Assembly (NCBI GenBank): GCA_965203685.1
Contig: OZ241908.1
Coordinates: 5,146,001-5,210,000, forward strand
Direction of reading: 5' to 3'
Source of the DNA: VXYL01 sp965203685
GTDB taxonomy: Bacteria > Pseudomonadota > Gammaproteobacteria > Pseudomonadales > Azotimanducaceae
DNA: 64,000 nucleotides
Shown here: positions 1 to 9,800 of the stretch, piece by piece
How the letters are laid out: each line of letters starts with the position of its first letter
Position numbering within the stretch: position 1 is the stretch's first letter
Position numbers and translations under genes: made by a program
Notes under the pieces: generated by a model
Databases searched by the model: none
Told to the model about the DNA's origin: nothing
Seen by the model: only the letters and a program-made list of their open reading frames with translations

Positions 1-1959
<1,959 letters not shown>

Positions 1960-2072
1960 TTCTTTGCGTCCTCGGTTGGCGGTCCCCGCCGGGGACCCCC
2001 TGTTGACAGTCGAACTTGGTTTAAGCGCCTGGAGGGAGTGCTTGTCGGGGTGACCGCTTCTACACTGGATGA

Positions 2073-2543
2073 CTAGAAGCGGTAGTGCGCGAAGGCACGG
2101 TTGGCATCCGCCATGCGATGGGTGTCTTCCCGCTTGCGCACGGCCGAGCCGCGCCCTTCGGCCGCATCCACGAGTTCCCCGGCGAGACGCGCCGCCATCG
2201 TCTTCTCGCTGCGCGCCCGGGCGCTGTCCACCAGCCAGCGCATGGCCAATGCCTGGCGCCGACTAGGCCGCACCTCGACCGGTACCTGGTAGGTGGCGCC
2301 GCCAACCCGGCGCGATTTCACCTCGACGAACGGCGCCACGGACTCGAGCGCCTTCTCGAACGTCTCGATGGGATCCCGGCGGTCACGGCCCTCGATGTGC
2401 GTCAGGGCACCGTAGACGATGCGTTCGGCCACCGACTTCTTGCCGCTCACCATGACGTGGTTGACGAACTTGGCAACGGTTTGGTTGCCGTACTTCGGAT
2501 CAGGGAGGATTTCCCGCTTGGCAACGACTCGGCGTCTTGGCAT
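2073..2543 (-). CDS. rpsG: 30S ribosomal protein S7
   Basis: S7 nucleates assembly of the 30S head and contacts the 3' major domain of 16S rRNA near the E site; in E. coli it is also the translational repressor of the str operon. The product is 156 residues, the usual length, and starts MPRRRVVAKREILPDP with the conserved KFVNHVM and SAVE-like helices. It lies 43 nt after rpsL and 113 nt before fusA on the same strand, so co-transcription is expected. Family assignment is certain. Confidence 0.98.
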   Translation of the reverse strand: MPRRRVVAKREILPDPKYGNQTVAKFVNHVMVSGKKSVAERIVYGALTHIEGRDRRDPIETFEKALESVAPFVEVKSRRVGGATYQVPVEVRPSRRQALAMRWLVDSARARSEKTMAARLAGELVDAAEGRGSAVRKREDTHRMADANRAFAHYRF

Positions 2544-2586
2544 CTATGGTCTCCGGAAAGGCTTCCCGTGAAGCCGGTCTTTAAGG

Positions 2587-2958
2587 CTACTTCGGCCGCT
2601 TGGTACCGTACTTCGACCGACGCTGCCGCCGATCCGCTACCGCCGCCGTATCAAGGGCACCCCGCACGGTGTGGTAGCGCACACCCGGCAGATCCTTGAC
2701 CCGCCCGCCGCGAATCAGCACCACCGAGTGCTCCTGCAGGTTGTGCCCCTCGCCGCCGATGTAGGAGTTGACCTCGTAACCGTTGGTCAGCCGGACCCGG
2801 CAGACCTTGCGCAGTGCCGAATTCGGCTTCTTCGGTGTCGTCGTGTAGACCCGCGTACACGTCCCCCGCTTCTGCGGACTGCGCTGCAACGCGGGCACCA
2901 TGTTCTTGGCGATCCGTCGCTTGCGGGGTTTGCGCACAAGCTGGCTGATGGTTGCCAT
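2587..2958 (-). CDS. rpsL: 30S ribosomal protein S12
   Basis: S12 sits at the decoding centre and monitors codon-anticodon pairing. A longer in-frame ATG exists 12 codons upstream, but starting at 2958 gives MATISQLVRK and 123 residues, the family norm. The streptomycin-relevant lysines in TPKKPNS (K43/K44) and GGRVKDLPG (K88) are both wild type, so no ribosomal streptomycin resistance is predicted. It is the first gene of the str operon. Unlike in most gammaproteobacteria, rpoC does not sit directly upstream, and a promoter-like sequence lies just before the gene. Confidence 0.98.
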   Translation of the reverse strand: MATISQLVRKPRKRRIAKNMVPALQRSPQKRGTCTRVYTTTPKKPNSALRKVCRVRLTNGYEVNSYIGGEGHNLQEHSVVLIRGGRVKDLPGVRYHTVRGALDTAAVADRRQRRSKYGTKRPK

Positions 2959-3024
2959 CAGGTCTCCTAAAGATTGTTGGCGAGACGCGGTCAAGAAAAC
3001 CGCCCGCGTCCACGGTGGCGCGCG

Positions 3025-3053
3025 ATTGTAGGCTGACTCCGCCCGGCTTACAA
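3025..3053 (-). promoter_or_regulatory. Putative sigma70 promoter of rpsL-rpsG-fusA
   Basis: On the minus strand TTGTAA (3048-3053) and TACAAT (3025-3030) are separated by exactly 17 nt, placing a start site near 3018, about 60 nt before the rpsL ATG. An independent promoter is expected because the accessory island separates this operon from rpoC. This is pattern evidence only. Confidence 0.6.
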
Positions 3054-3064
3054 CTCAGCCGGGC
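3041..3064 (-). other. GC-rich inverted repeat overlapping the str promoter
   Basis: GCCCGGCT and AGCCGGGC form an 8-bp perfect stem around an 8-nt loop. It overlaps the -35 element of the putative rpsL promoter. No T-tract follows on either strand. It could be a weak terminator for hicAB or an operator-like element. Confidence 0.4.
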
Positions 3065-3097
3065 CTGTCTCGCCCTGAGCTGATACGAGGTCCCTTT

Positions 3098-3133
3098 GCT
3101 TACCGAGGACGCCCGCGTACCGGACCGGTAAGC
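3098..3133. other. Inverted repeat at the hicB stop
   Basis: GCTTACCG and CGGTAAGC form an 8-bp stem over a 20-nt loop, and the loop flank contains the perfect palindrome TACCGGACCGGTA (3118-3130). Its position at the hicB stop suggests 3'-end formation, but there is no U-tract, so the role is uncertain. Confidence 0.3.
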
Positions 3134-3354
3134 TAAGCGACCTCCCGCATGGGCCGAGTCAGGGGTTCTGGAAGAGTCCTGTCGGAATGCTCCAGTTCCG
3201 CCAGCACTTCATCCACGACGTTACACAGCTCATAGTAAAGGCGTACGGGGTCGGACCCGTGAATCCCCGTGATGACATCAGGGCAACGGCCCAGATAAGT
3301 GTCATCCCGTTCACTCCACTCAATCCACTTGTGGTATCGATCACTCGGTCTCAT
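3133..3354 (-). CDS. hicB: HicB-like antitoxin
   Basis: This 73-residue protein is likely the antitoxin that binds the preceding HicA-like toxin and represses the shared promoter. The sequence has the short HicB partial RNase-H-like pattern: an aromatic WIEWSERDDTYLGRCPD strand, then a glycine turn and a helix ending VVDEVLAELE. Its ATG overlaps the hicA stop by 4 nt (ATGA), the usual coupled arrangement. It lacks an obvious C-terminal DNA-binding domain, so it belongs to the short HicB type. The call rests on this pattern plus the toxin neighbour. Confidence 0.75.
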   Translation of the reverse strand: MRPSDRYHKWIEWSERDDTYLGRCPDVITGIHGSDPVRLYYELCNVVDEVLAELEHSDRTLPEPLTRPMREVA

Positions 3355-3554
3355 TTGCTCACCTCCTCGACGGCACGTCCAACCTGCTGTTCCTGATATG
3401 GCTTCGCGTCGTCACCAGGCATACCGCTCAGCGTCACCGCACCCGGAAAGCCGGGGTGCATGAATTTCCGGTGTGACCCCTTGCCGCCAGACTTGACCTC
3501 CACGAACCCCGCCGACCGCAAGTCACCGAGTAGCTGCCTTATCTTGCGCGGCAT
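3351..3554 (-). CDS. hicA: HicA-like mRNA interferase toxin
   Basis: HicA toxins are small dsRBD-fold RNases that cleave mRNA independently of the ribosome, using one conserved histidine. This 67-residue protein has the hallmark layout: an N-terminal helix (RQLLGDLRSAGF), a strand (VEVKSGGKGSH) and the catalytic GSHRKF motif with His28, then a basic strand with PG turns. It is the first gene of a coupled hicA-hicB pair in the island between rpsL and rpoC. The ATG at 3554 gives a typical length. Confidence 0.8.
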   Translation of the reverse strand: MPRKIRQLLGDLRSAGFVEVKSGGKGSHRKFMHPGFPGAVTLSGMPGDDAKPYQEQQVGRAVEEVSK

Positions 3555-3721
3555 ATCCGCTCGCTCGCGTCGTCACCCGGGTGCGACACTATCGTACTGT
3601 GGCGCGTCAGGTAGCGGAAGGATGTGGCAAGCAGTCAGGTCGGGATCCCGCATGGAGCGCCATCGTGTGCGGGACCGGGGCCTGCGCGACTCGCGCATCT
3701 ACTCGGTGAGACTGTCTACGG

Positions 3722-3765
3722 TTGACGAGTTACCCTCCGCACTGTTATACACACTCTTATACACA
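3722..3765 (+). promoter_or_regulatory. Putative vapBC promoter with a repeated operator-like element
   Basis: TTGACG at 3722-3727 is followed after 18 nt by TATACA at 3746-3751. The -10 region is embedded in two copies of TTATACACA (3745-3753 and 3757-3765), 12 nt apart and just upstream of the vapB GTG at 3783. Repeats over the -10 box are what an autorepressing antitoxin would bind. This is inference from position and pattern. Confidence 0.5.
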
Positions 3766-3782
3766 TTGGGTGGTGCAAGCTT

Positions 3783-3986
3783 GTGCGAACGAATATCGAA
3801 CTCGATCCGGATCTTGTTCGGGAGGCCCAACAACTCGGCGGGATCAAGACGAAACGGGCCGTTGTGCACCAAGCGCTCGCGGAGTACGTTGCGCATCGGA
3901 AACGACTTGACTTAAGGGAACTCGAGGGCGCGGATCTCCTCGACCCGGAGTACGACCACAAGGCTTCGCGCGCCGCGGCGGACTGA
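3783..3986 (+). CDS. vapB: VapB-like antitoxin (ribbon-helix-helix type)
   Basis: This 67-residue protein starts with GTG. It has the ribbon-helix-helix pattern RTNIELDPDLVREAQQLGG-IKTKRAVVHQALAEYV and an acidic, disordered-looking tail (LRELEGADLLDPEYDHKASR) of the kind that wraps the toxin. It resembles the VapB/DUF2191 antitoxins. VapC follows after 28 nt. It should neutralise VapC and, with it, repress the promoter carrying the TTATACACA repeats. The GTG start is chosen because the beta-strand motif begins immediately. Confidence 0.85.
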   Translation: MRTNIELDPDLVREAQQLGGIKTKRAVVHQALAEYVAHRKRLDLRELEGADLLDPEYDHKASRAAAD

Positions 3987-4014
3987 CCATCATCTAGGTT
4001 CGGGCTCGCCCCCC

Positions 4015-4425
4015 ATGTATCTTGTCGACACGTCCGTGTGGGTCGACTTCGTTCGCGGTCGCCACGAGCCGCACGTGAGCTTGCTGCGTGATCTGCTGGG
4101 CAATCCGCTTGCGGTCAGCATCACCCATCTCGTCTACATGGAGATCCTGCAAGGGGCGCGGGATCCCGCAGCTTACGCTCGTTTGCAGGATTACTTCAGC
4201 GGCCAGCGATTCGTCGGTTTCGAGCAGCCGCTTGCCGGACACGCCGCCGCAGCCCGAATGTATCTCGACTGTCGGCGGCGCGGCGTGACGATCCGTTCCG
4301 GTGTCGACTGTCTAATCGCACAGTGCGCCATTGAGGCCGATCTGACGCTGCTGCACCACGACAGAGATTTCATCCGCATCGCTGGCGTGACGCCCGCCCT
4401 GAGGCAGCGCCACTTCCTCGATTAG
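4015..4425 (+). CDS. vapC: VapC PIN-domain ribonuclease toxin
   Basis: VapC toxins are Mg2+-dependent PIN-domain RNases that usually cut tRNA or rRNA. The 136-residue product keeps all four acidic residues of the active site: D5 (LVDTSVWVDF), E43 (VYMEILQG), D98 (SGVDCLIAQCA) and D116 (LLHHDRDF). Length and motif spacing are normal, so the toxin looks intact. It lies 28 nt downstream of vapB with the same orientation. Together they form a complete module inside the rpoC-rpsL island. Confidence 0.93.
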   Translation: MYLVDTSVWVDFVRGRHEPHVSLLRDLLGNPLAVSITHLVYMEILQGARDPAAYARLQDYFSGQRFVGFEQPLAGHAAAARMYLDCRRRGVTIRSGVDCLIAQCAIEADLTLLHHDRDFIRIAGVTPALRQRHFLD

Positions 4426-4436
4426 ATGCCCTGCGG

Positions 4437-4715
4437 GCGGCTGACCAGTACCTCGACGAGACCTGGGAGGTGGCTCTAACTGGAGCAGGGCCCGCACGTC
4501 CTCCTCGGGCAGGCGCCGGGGCATCGGTCTATGAACGACCCCAAGCCGCTCGTGCTCCTGATCGACGAGATTGACGAGTTGGTGGGCGACACTCTGATAC
4601 CGGTCCTGCGCCAGCTTCACGCGGGGGGCGCAAACCGTCCCGCAGCATTCCCGCAGAGCGTCATCCTGTACGGCATCCGCGATGTGTGCGACTTACCGCA
4701 TCCACTCGGAGCCGA
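4437..4715 (+). pseudogene. Remnant of an AAA-type ATPase gene
   Basis: A decayed piece of an ATPase is readable only by shifting frame. 4437-4480 reads like the AADQYLDETW segment; 4510-4690 reads GHRSMNDPKPLVLLIDEIDE then LVGDTLIPVLRQL and FPQSVILYGIRDV, the Walker B-containing block of a widespread AAA-like ATPase family. After an apparent extra T near 4693 the reading YRIHSE continues. The N-terminal Walker A part and the C-terminal half are missing. It is therefore a non-functional relic, consistent with repeated insertion and decay in this island. Confidence 0.7.
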
Positions 4716-4783
4716 CGATTCCGCCGCCCGTAGCCGTGGCAAAACCACCGGCGTAAGCTAATCACAATGACTCCGAGAGACGG

Positions 4784-5291
4784 ATGGCCCTGATCGAACA
4801 TCTCGAACGCGATGGCTGGGAGGCGGTCTTCGGCGACCTGTTCCGCTACACGCTCGATGTTCTGAAAACTGACCGCTTCAGATCCGTCGGCAGTTCTGTG
4901 GATGACCTGAGGAGCTGGCTTGCCGCTGGAGGAGTCGTCCGCGTTCGCGAGTGTCTCGGAGAGCAGATGGAAATGCGCCGCTTGCCTCCTTCCCGAAAGG
5001 CGGCCATCCATGACTGCTTCGAGCGGTTGGTGCGAGAGAACCGGGACGCGCTCCTGCATCTGACGGTCGGGGGTGTCCTCCCCGCCCCAACGACGGAATG
5101 GCCCCAGGCACATGGCGTGGCGGAACAGGACGTCAGGGCCCTGCTTGACCGCATGCTTCGCCGGCGAGCGCCCCTTCGAGGACTGGATGCGCGCCCATGG
5201 ACATTCCGACGAGGAAATCGCCGACATCTATCGAGCGATCGACCGTTGGTTGATGCAGGAAGCCATCATCTCCAAGGTACCCCTCTCCTGA
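4784..5291 (+). pseudogene. Frameshifted hypothetical gene
   Basis: Two overlapping frames look like one gene. From ATG 4784 the frame reads IEHLERDGWEAVFGDLFRYT and continues as plausible helical protein to LLDRMLR at about 5160. Dropping one base there joins it to the other frame, which reads GERPFEDWMRAHGHSDEEI and ends at 5291. The continuation is well formed, so a single +1 insertion (or an assembly error) is the simplest explanation. I do not recognise the family. The preceding ATPase remnant suggests both are parts of decayed mobile cargo. Confidence 0.5.
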
Positions 5292-5456
5292 AACCGAGTT
5301 GAGCCGAGGCGCGTTGCGAGCGTCTCTCTCAACCTGCTAGGGAGTGCGAGGCGACCCTCTGTGGGACAACACGAAAGGGGCGTCGCGACCCTGACGGCTA
5401 GCAGCCATTGCCGGCCGCATGCGCGGTCCGGAACCGGCTATGGGGCCTTCACCTCG

Positions 5457-5909
5457 TCAACAACAAGGCCCGGCGTCCGGATCGACGCGGGCGGTTCCGG
5501 CCTCGCTATGGGGCCCGTCGCAGCACCCCCGCGGTCCGCGCCCAGCCTCCGGTGCGTCGTCGGTGATCCGGTACCACTCCCAGCGCATGCCTTGCGGGTC
5601 GTGGGTGAAGATCTTGTTCTGTTCGGCGAAGCAGCAGACCTCGCGGTCTTCGGCCACGGAAGCGAGCCCCGCTTCACGCAGACGCTCGCCAGCGGCGGCT
5701 ACCGAGGCGTCGTCGAACACCTCGACGCCGAGGTGGTTGAGGCGCGGTGCACTGGGGTTCTCGAAGAGCACGAGCTTGAGCGGCGGCGACTCGACTTCGA
5801 AGTTCGCGTAGCCCGGGCGTCGCTTGTGCACGTCCACGCCAAAGGCCTTGCGGTAGAAGGCGATGGCCTCGTCGAGATCGTCGACGTTGAGTGCAAGCTG
5901 AAGGCGCAT
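5457..5909 (-). CDS. ArsI/CadI-like VOC-fold metalloenzyme
   Basis: The family comprises small vicinal-oxygen-chelate proteins induced by arsenic or cadmium; ArsI is an Fe(II) dioxygenase that cleaves the C-As bond of trivalent organoarsenicals. The N-terminus (LQLALNVDDLDEAIAFYRK) and NHLGVEV segment are highly characteristic. Candidate metal ligands are Q4, H59 and E111 (RWEWY). The vicinal cysteine pair C92-C93 (VCCFAEQ), which binds the As(III) substrate in ArsI, is present, as are two CC pairs in the C-terminal tail. A GGGGG ribosome site precedes the ATG. No arsR or other ars gene is nearby, so the substrate is unproven. Confidence 0.8.
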   Translation of the reverse strand: MRLQLALNVDDLDEAIAFYRKAFGVDVHKRRPGYANFEVESPPLKLVLFENPSAPRLNHLGVEVFDDASVAAAGERLREAGLASVAEDREVCCFAEQNKIFTHDPQGMRWEWYRITDDAPEAGRGPRGCCDGPHSEAGTARVDPDAGPCC

Positions 5910-6020
5910 GCGCGTTCCCCCTTTGCTCCGTTGGCGTCAGTGTACGATAACGGGAGCACGGTCCTCCGTACCAGCGAGGACCATCGACTCACCGACGAGC
6001 AATCGACGTAAGAATCCTAC

Positions 6021-6815
6021 ATGCAACAAGCCGATGACCTACGCGCCGAGGGCGCTGAACTCTACGAACTCGTGCGCGTCCTGGACCGCGACGCGTGGCA
6101 GCGTCCCACGCCGTTCAAGAACTGGACCGTCAACGACGTGATCGCCCACTTGCACACCACGGACCGCGTCGCGCATCTCGCGCTCACCGACGCGGACGAA
6201 TTCCGCGCCATGGCCAGGCGGCGCGAGTCGGCCATCTCGAGCCGGGGATCTGCCAGTGCTCGGTTCGAGCTTCCCGATGGGCCCGAGCTTGGCGAGTGCT
6301 GGCATGGCTACCTCGGTGAACTGTGCGACCTGCTCGCCGGCGTCGATCCCCGGGCGCGCATACCTTGGTTCGGGCCGGACATGAGTGCGCGCATGTTCGC
6401 GACGGCCCGGCAGATGGAGACCTGGGCGCATGGCCAAGATGTCTACGACCTCCTCGAGAAGCCGCGGACGAACACCGACCGCATCCAGAACATCGCGGTG
6501 ATCGGCGTGCGAACCTTCGGCTGGACGTTCGCGAACCGGGGCCTGGACGTACCCGCGGTGGTCCCCTACGTGCGGCTAACCGCGCCATCGGGCGCGATTT
6601 GGGAGTGGGGCGAACCGGAGACGGAGGATCGCGTCGAGGGCTCAGCCGTCGAGTTCTGCCATGTCGTCACGCAGGGACGCAACATCGCCGACACCGACTT
6701 GGCCGTGAACGGCGAGACGGCAACCCGGTGGATGGCCATCGCGCAATGCTTCGCGGGCGGCCCCGAGGAACCACCCGCGCCTGGGCAACGAGCCTGGTCG
6801 GACTCGTCTGAGTAA
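6021..6815 (+). CDS. TIGR03084-like putative metal-binding protein (DinB / maleylpyruvate isomerase-like fold)
   Basis: This 264-residue protein has the pattern of mycothiol-dependent maleylpyruvate isomerase-like, DinB-type four-helix proteins. It begins with a helical N-terminus containing WTVNDVIAHLHTTDRVAHLAL and has the metal-site histidine helix QMETWAHGQDVYDLL. The C-terminal part resembles the TIGR03084 extension (LTAPSGAIWEWG). The reaction is unknown. The gene stands alone, convergent with rpoC across a perfect hairpin. It diverges from the ArsI-like gene, so the spacer 5910-6020 should carry both promoters. Confidence 0.75.
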   Translation: MQQADDLRAEGAELYELVRVLDRDAWQRPTPFKNWTVNDVIAHLHTTDRVAHLALTDADEFRAMARRRESAISSRGSASARFELPDGPELGECWHGYLGELCDLLAGVDPRARIPWFGPDMSARMFATARQMETWAHGQDVYDLLEKPRTNTDRIQNIAVIGVRTFGWTFANRGLDVPAVVPYVRLTAPSGAIWEWGEPETEDRVEGSAVEFCHVVTQGRNIADTDLAVNGETATRWMAIAQCFAGGPEEPPAPGQRAWSDSSE

Positions 6816-6820
6816 CCTGT

Positions 6821-6853
6821 CCCGTCGGGCGGAGACATGCTCCGCCCGACGGG
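6821..6853. terminator. Bidirectional terminator-like hairpin between rpoC and the convergent gene
   Basis: CCCGTCGGGCGGAG and CTCCGCCCGACGGG form a perfect 14-bp GC-rich stem with loop ACATG. It lies exactly between the stop codons of two convergent genes (6815 and 6861). No long T-run follows, but position and perfection argue for a shared transcription end. Confidence 0.8.
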
Positions 6854-6860
6854 CGCAAGG

Positions 6861-9800
6861 TCAACTCGAACTCAACGCCTCTGAGAGCGCCTGTTCGATC
6901 TCGTCCGCGGTTGCGCCCTGTTCGCGCGCGATCCGTGCCTGCGTCTCCTCCTCGCGGCGTTGGCGACGTTCCTTGTGGTACGTCAGCCCGGTTCCCGCCG
7001 GTATCAGCCGGCCCACCACGACGTTCTCCTTGAGTCCGCGCAGGAAGTCGCGCTTACCCGTCACGGCAGCCTCGGTGAGCACACGGGTCGTCTCCTGGAA
7101 GGAAGCCGCCGAGATGAACGACTCGGTCGCCAGCGACGCCTTCGTGATGCCAAGCAGGACCCGCTCGAACTCGAGCGGCTCCTTGCCCTCGGCAACTAGG
7201 CGCTCGTTCTCCGCCAACGCGTTGACGTACTCGAGCTGTTCGCCGCGGATGAAGTCCGAATCGCCCGCGTCGACCACCTCGACCTTGCGCAGCATCTGCC
7301 GCATGATCGTCTCGATGTGCTTGTCGTTGATCGTCACGCCCTGCAGGCGATAGACCTCCTGGATCTCCGACGTGATGTAACGCGCGAGTTCCGCGACCGA
7401 CTTCAGGCGCAGGATGTCATGGGGGCTCTCCGGTCCCTCGGAGACCACCTCCCCGCGTTCCACGTGCTCGCCTTCGAAGACCGAGATCTCGCGCCACTTC
7501 GGAATCAGCGTTTCCACCGGCTCCGACGGGACGCCGTCCTGGGCCGGTGGCGGCGTGATCACGAGGCGACGCTTGCCCTTGGTTTCCTTGCCGAAGCTGA
7601 CCGTTCCCGTCGTCTCGGCGAGGATCGCCGGCTCCTTGGGCTTGCGTGCCTCGAACAGGTCCGCAACCCTTGGCAGGCCGCCGGTGATGTCGCGAGCCTT
7701 GGAGCCCTCGTGCGGAATCCGGGCAATCACGTCGCCAACACCCACCTGGTCACCGTCTTCCAGGTTCAGGATCGACTTCTCCGGCAACGGATAGTGGGCA
7801 GGTACATCCGTTCCCACCAGATTCACGGGATCGCCGTTCTCATCGACCAGCTTCACGCCTGGGCGCAGATCCTTGCCGGCACTCGGCCGGTCGTTCATGT
7901 CGAGCACGGTGATGCTCGACAGGCCCGTGATCTCGTCCATCTGGCGGTTGATCGACAACCCCTCTTCCATGTCCTCGAAGACAACCTTGCCGATCACTTC
8001 AGTGATGATCGGTCGGGTATGGGGATCCCACTGGGCGATGATCTGCCCAGCCTCGATGGACGAGTCTGGCTGCACCGAGATCACGGCGCCGTACGGCAGC
8101 TTGTACCGCTCGCGCTCGCGACCGTGCTCGTCGACGATGGCCATCTCACCCGACCGCGACACCGCAACCAGCTCGTCGGCCGACCGGTCCACGGTCTTGA
8201 CGTTGTGCATCCGGACGACACCGCCGTGCTTGACCTGGATGCTGTCGGCCGCCGTGGCCCGCGAGGCGGCCCCACCGATGTGGAAGGTCCGCATGGTCAA
8301 CTGCGTGCCCGGTTCGCCGATCGACTGCGCCGCGATCACACCCACGGCCTCACCGACGTTGACCTTGTGTCCGCGCGCCAGGTCACGGCCGTAGCACTCC
8401 GCGCAGACGCCGTAACGGGTCTCGCAGGTGATCGGCGACCGGACGGCGATCTCGTCGACGCCCAAGTGCTCCAACCGCTCCACCCAAGCCTCGTCAAGCA
8501 TGGTGCCAGCCGGGATGAGCGCTTCTTCGCCCAGCGAGTCGTACACCGTCTCGGCGACCACCCGGCCAAGAACCCGCGCAGCCAGTGGTTCCACGACGTC
8601 GCCGCCTTCGATCAGCGCGGCCATTCGCAGGCCCTTGTCCGTCCCGCAGTCCGCTTCGGTGACCACGAGATCCTGCGCGACATCGACGAGACGACGGGTC
8701 AGGTAGCCGGAGTTGGCCGTCTTGAGGGCCGTGTCCGCCAAACCCTTGCGAGCGCCGTGGGTCGAGATGAAGTACTCGTTCACCGACAGTCCCTCGCGGA
8801 AGTTCGCGATGATCGGCGTCTCGATGATGCTGCCGTCGGGGCGCGTCATCAGTCCGCGCATCCCGGCAAGTTGCCGAATCTGCGTCGGCGATCCCCGCGC
8901 GCCGGAATCCGAGTAGATGTACACCGAGTTGAACGAGTCCTGGTCGAGTTCCTCGCCACCGTGACCGACCACGGTTTCGCGCGAAATGCCGTCCATCATG
9001 GACTGCGCGACCAGCCCTTCCGCCCGGGACCAGATGTCCACGACCTTGTTGTATTTCTCGCCCTGGGTCACTAGGCCCGATGCGTACTGGGACTCGATCT
9101 CCGCGACTTCCGCTTGCGCATTGCCGATGATCTCGCCCTTGGCCTCGGGAATGACGAAGTCCTCGACCCCGATCGACGCGCCTGAACGGGTCGAGTACTC
9201 GAAGCCCATGTACATCAACTGGTCGGCGAAGACGACGGTCTCCTTGAGGCCCACGTTCCGGTAGCAGGCGTTGATCACGTCGGAGATCGCGCGCCGGCCC
9301 ATCGGCTGGTTCACCAACTCGAAGGCGAGTTCGCGCGGCACGATCTCGTAGAGCAACGCACGGCCCACCGTGGTCTCCGTAAGTCGTGAAACGGCCACCC
9401 CTTCCTCGTCGACCTCGTCGATGCGCACCTTGATCCTGGCATGCAATTCGACCTTGCCGTCGCCGAAGGCCCGTGTCGCTTCGGCGACATCGGCAAACAC
9501 CAGGCCCTCGCCGCGGGCCCCCACCCGTTCCCGGGTCATGTAGTAGAGGCCGAGCACGACGTCCTGCGACGGCACGATGATGGGCTCGCCGCTGGCCGGG
9601 GACAGGACGTTGTTGGTCGACATCATCAGTGCCCGTGCCTCGAGTTGTGCCTCGAGCGTCAGCGGCACGTGGACCGACATGGTGTCGCCGTCGAAGTCGG
9701 CGTTGAATGCCGCGCACACCAGTGGGTGCAGCTGGATCGCCTTGCCCTCGATCAGGAGGGGCTCGAACGCCTGTATGCCGAGGCGATGCAAGGTCGGCGC

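Noticed and set aside
3460..3915. Plus-strand frame of 151 codons over hicA and vapB
   Set aside because: It crosses the hicA gene and an intergenic promoter region and has no domain; the VapB frame is the better one.
4661..5227. Minus-strand frame of 188 codons over the pseudogene region
   Set aside because: The protein shows no domain, while the plus strand gives a better-formed protein after one frameshift.
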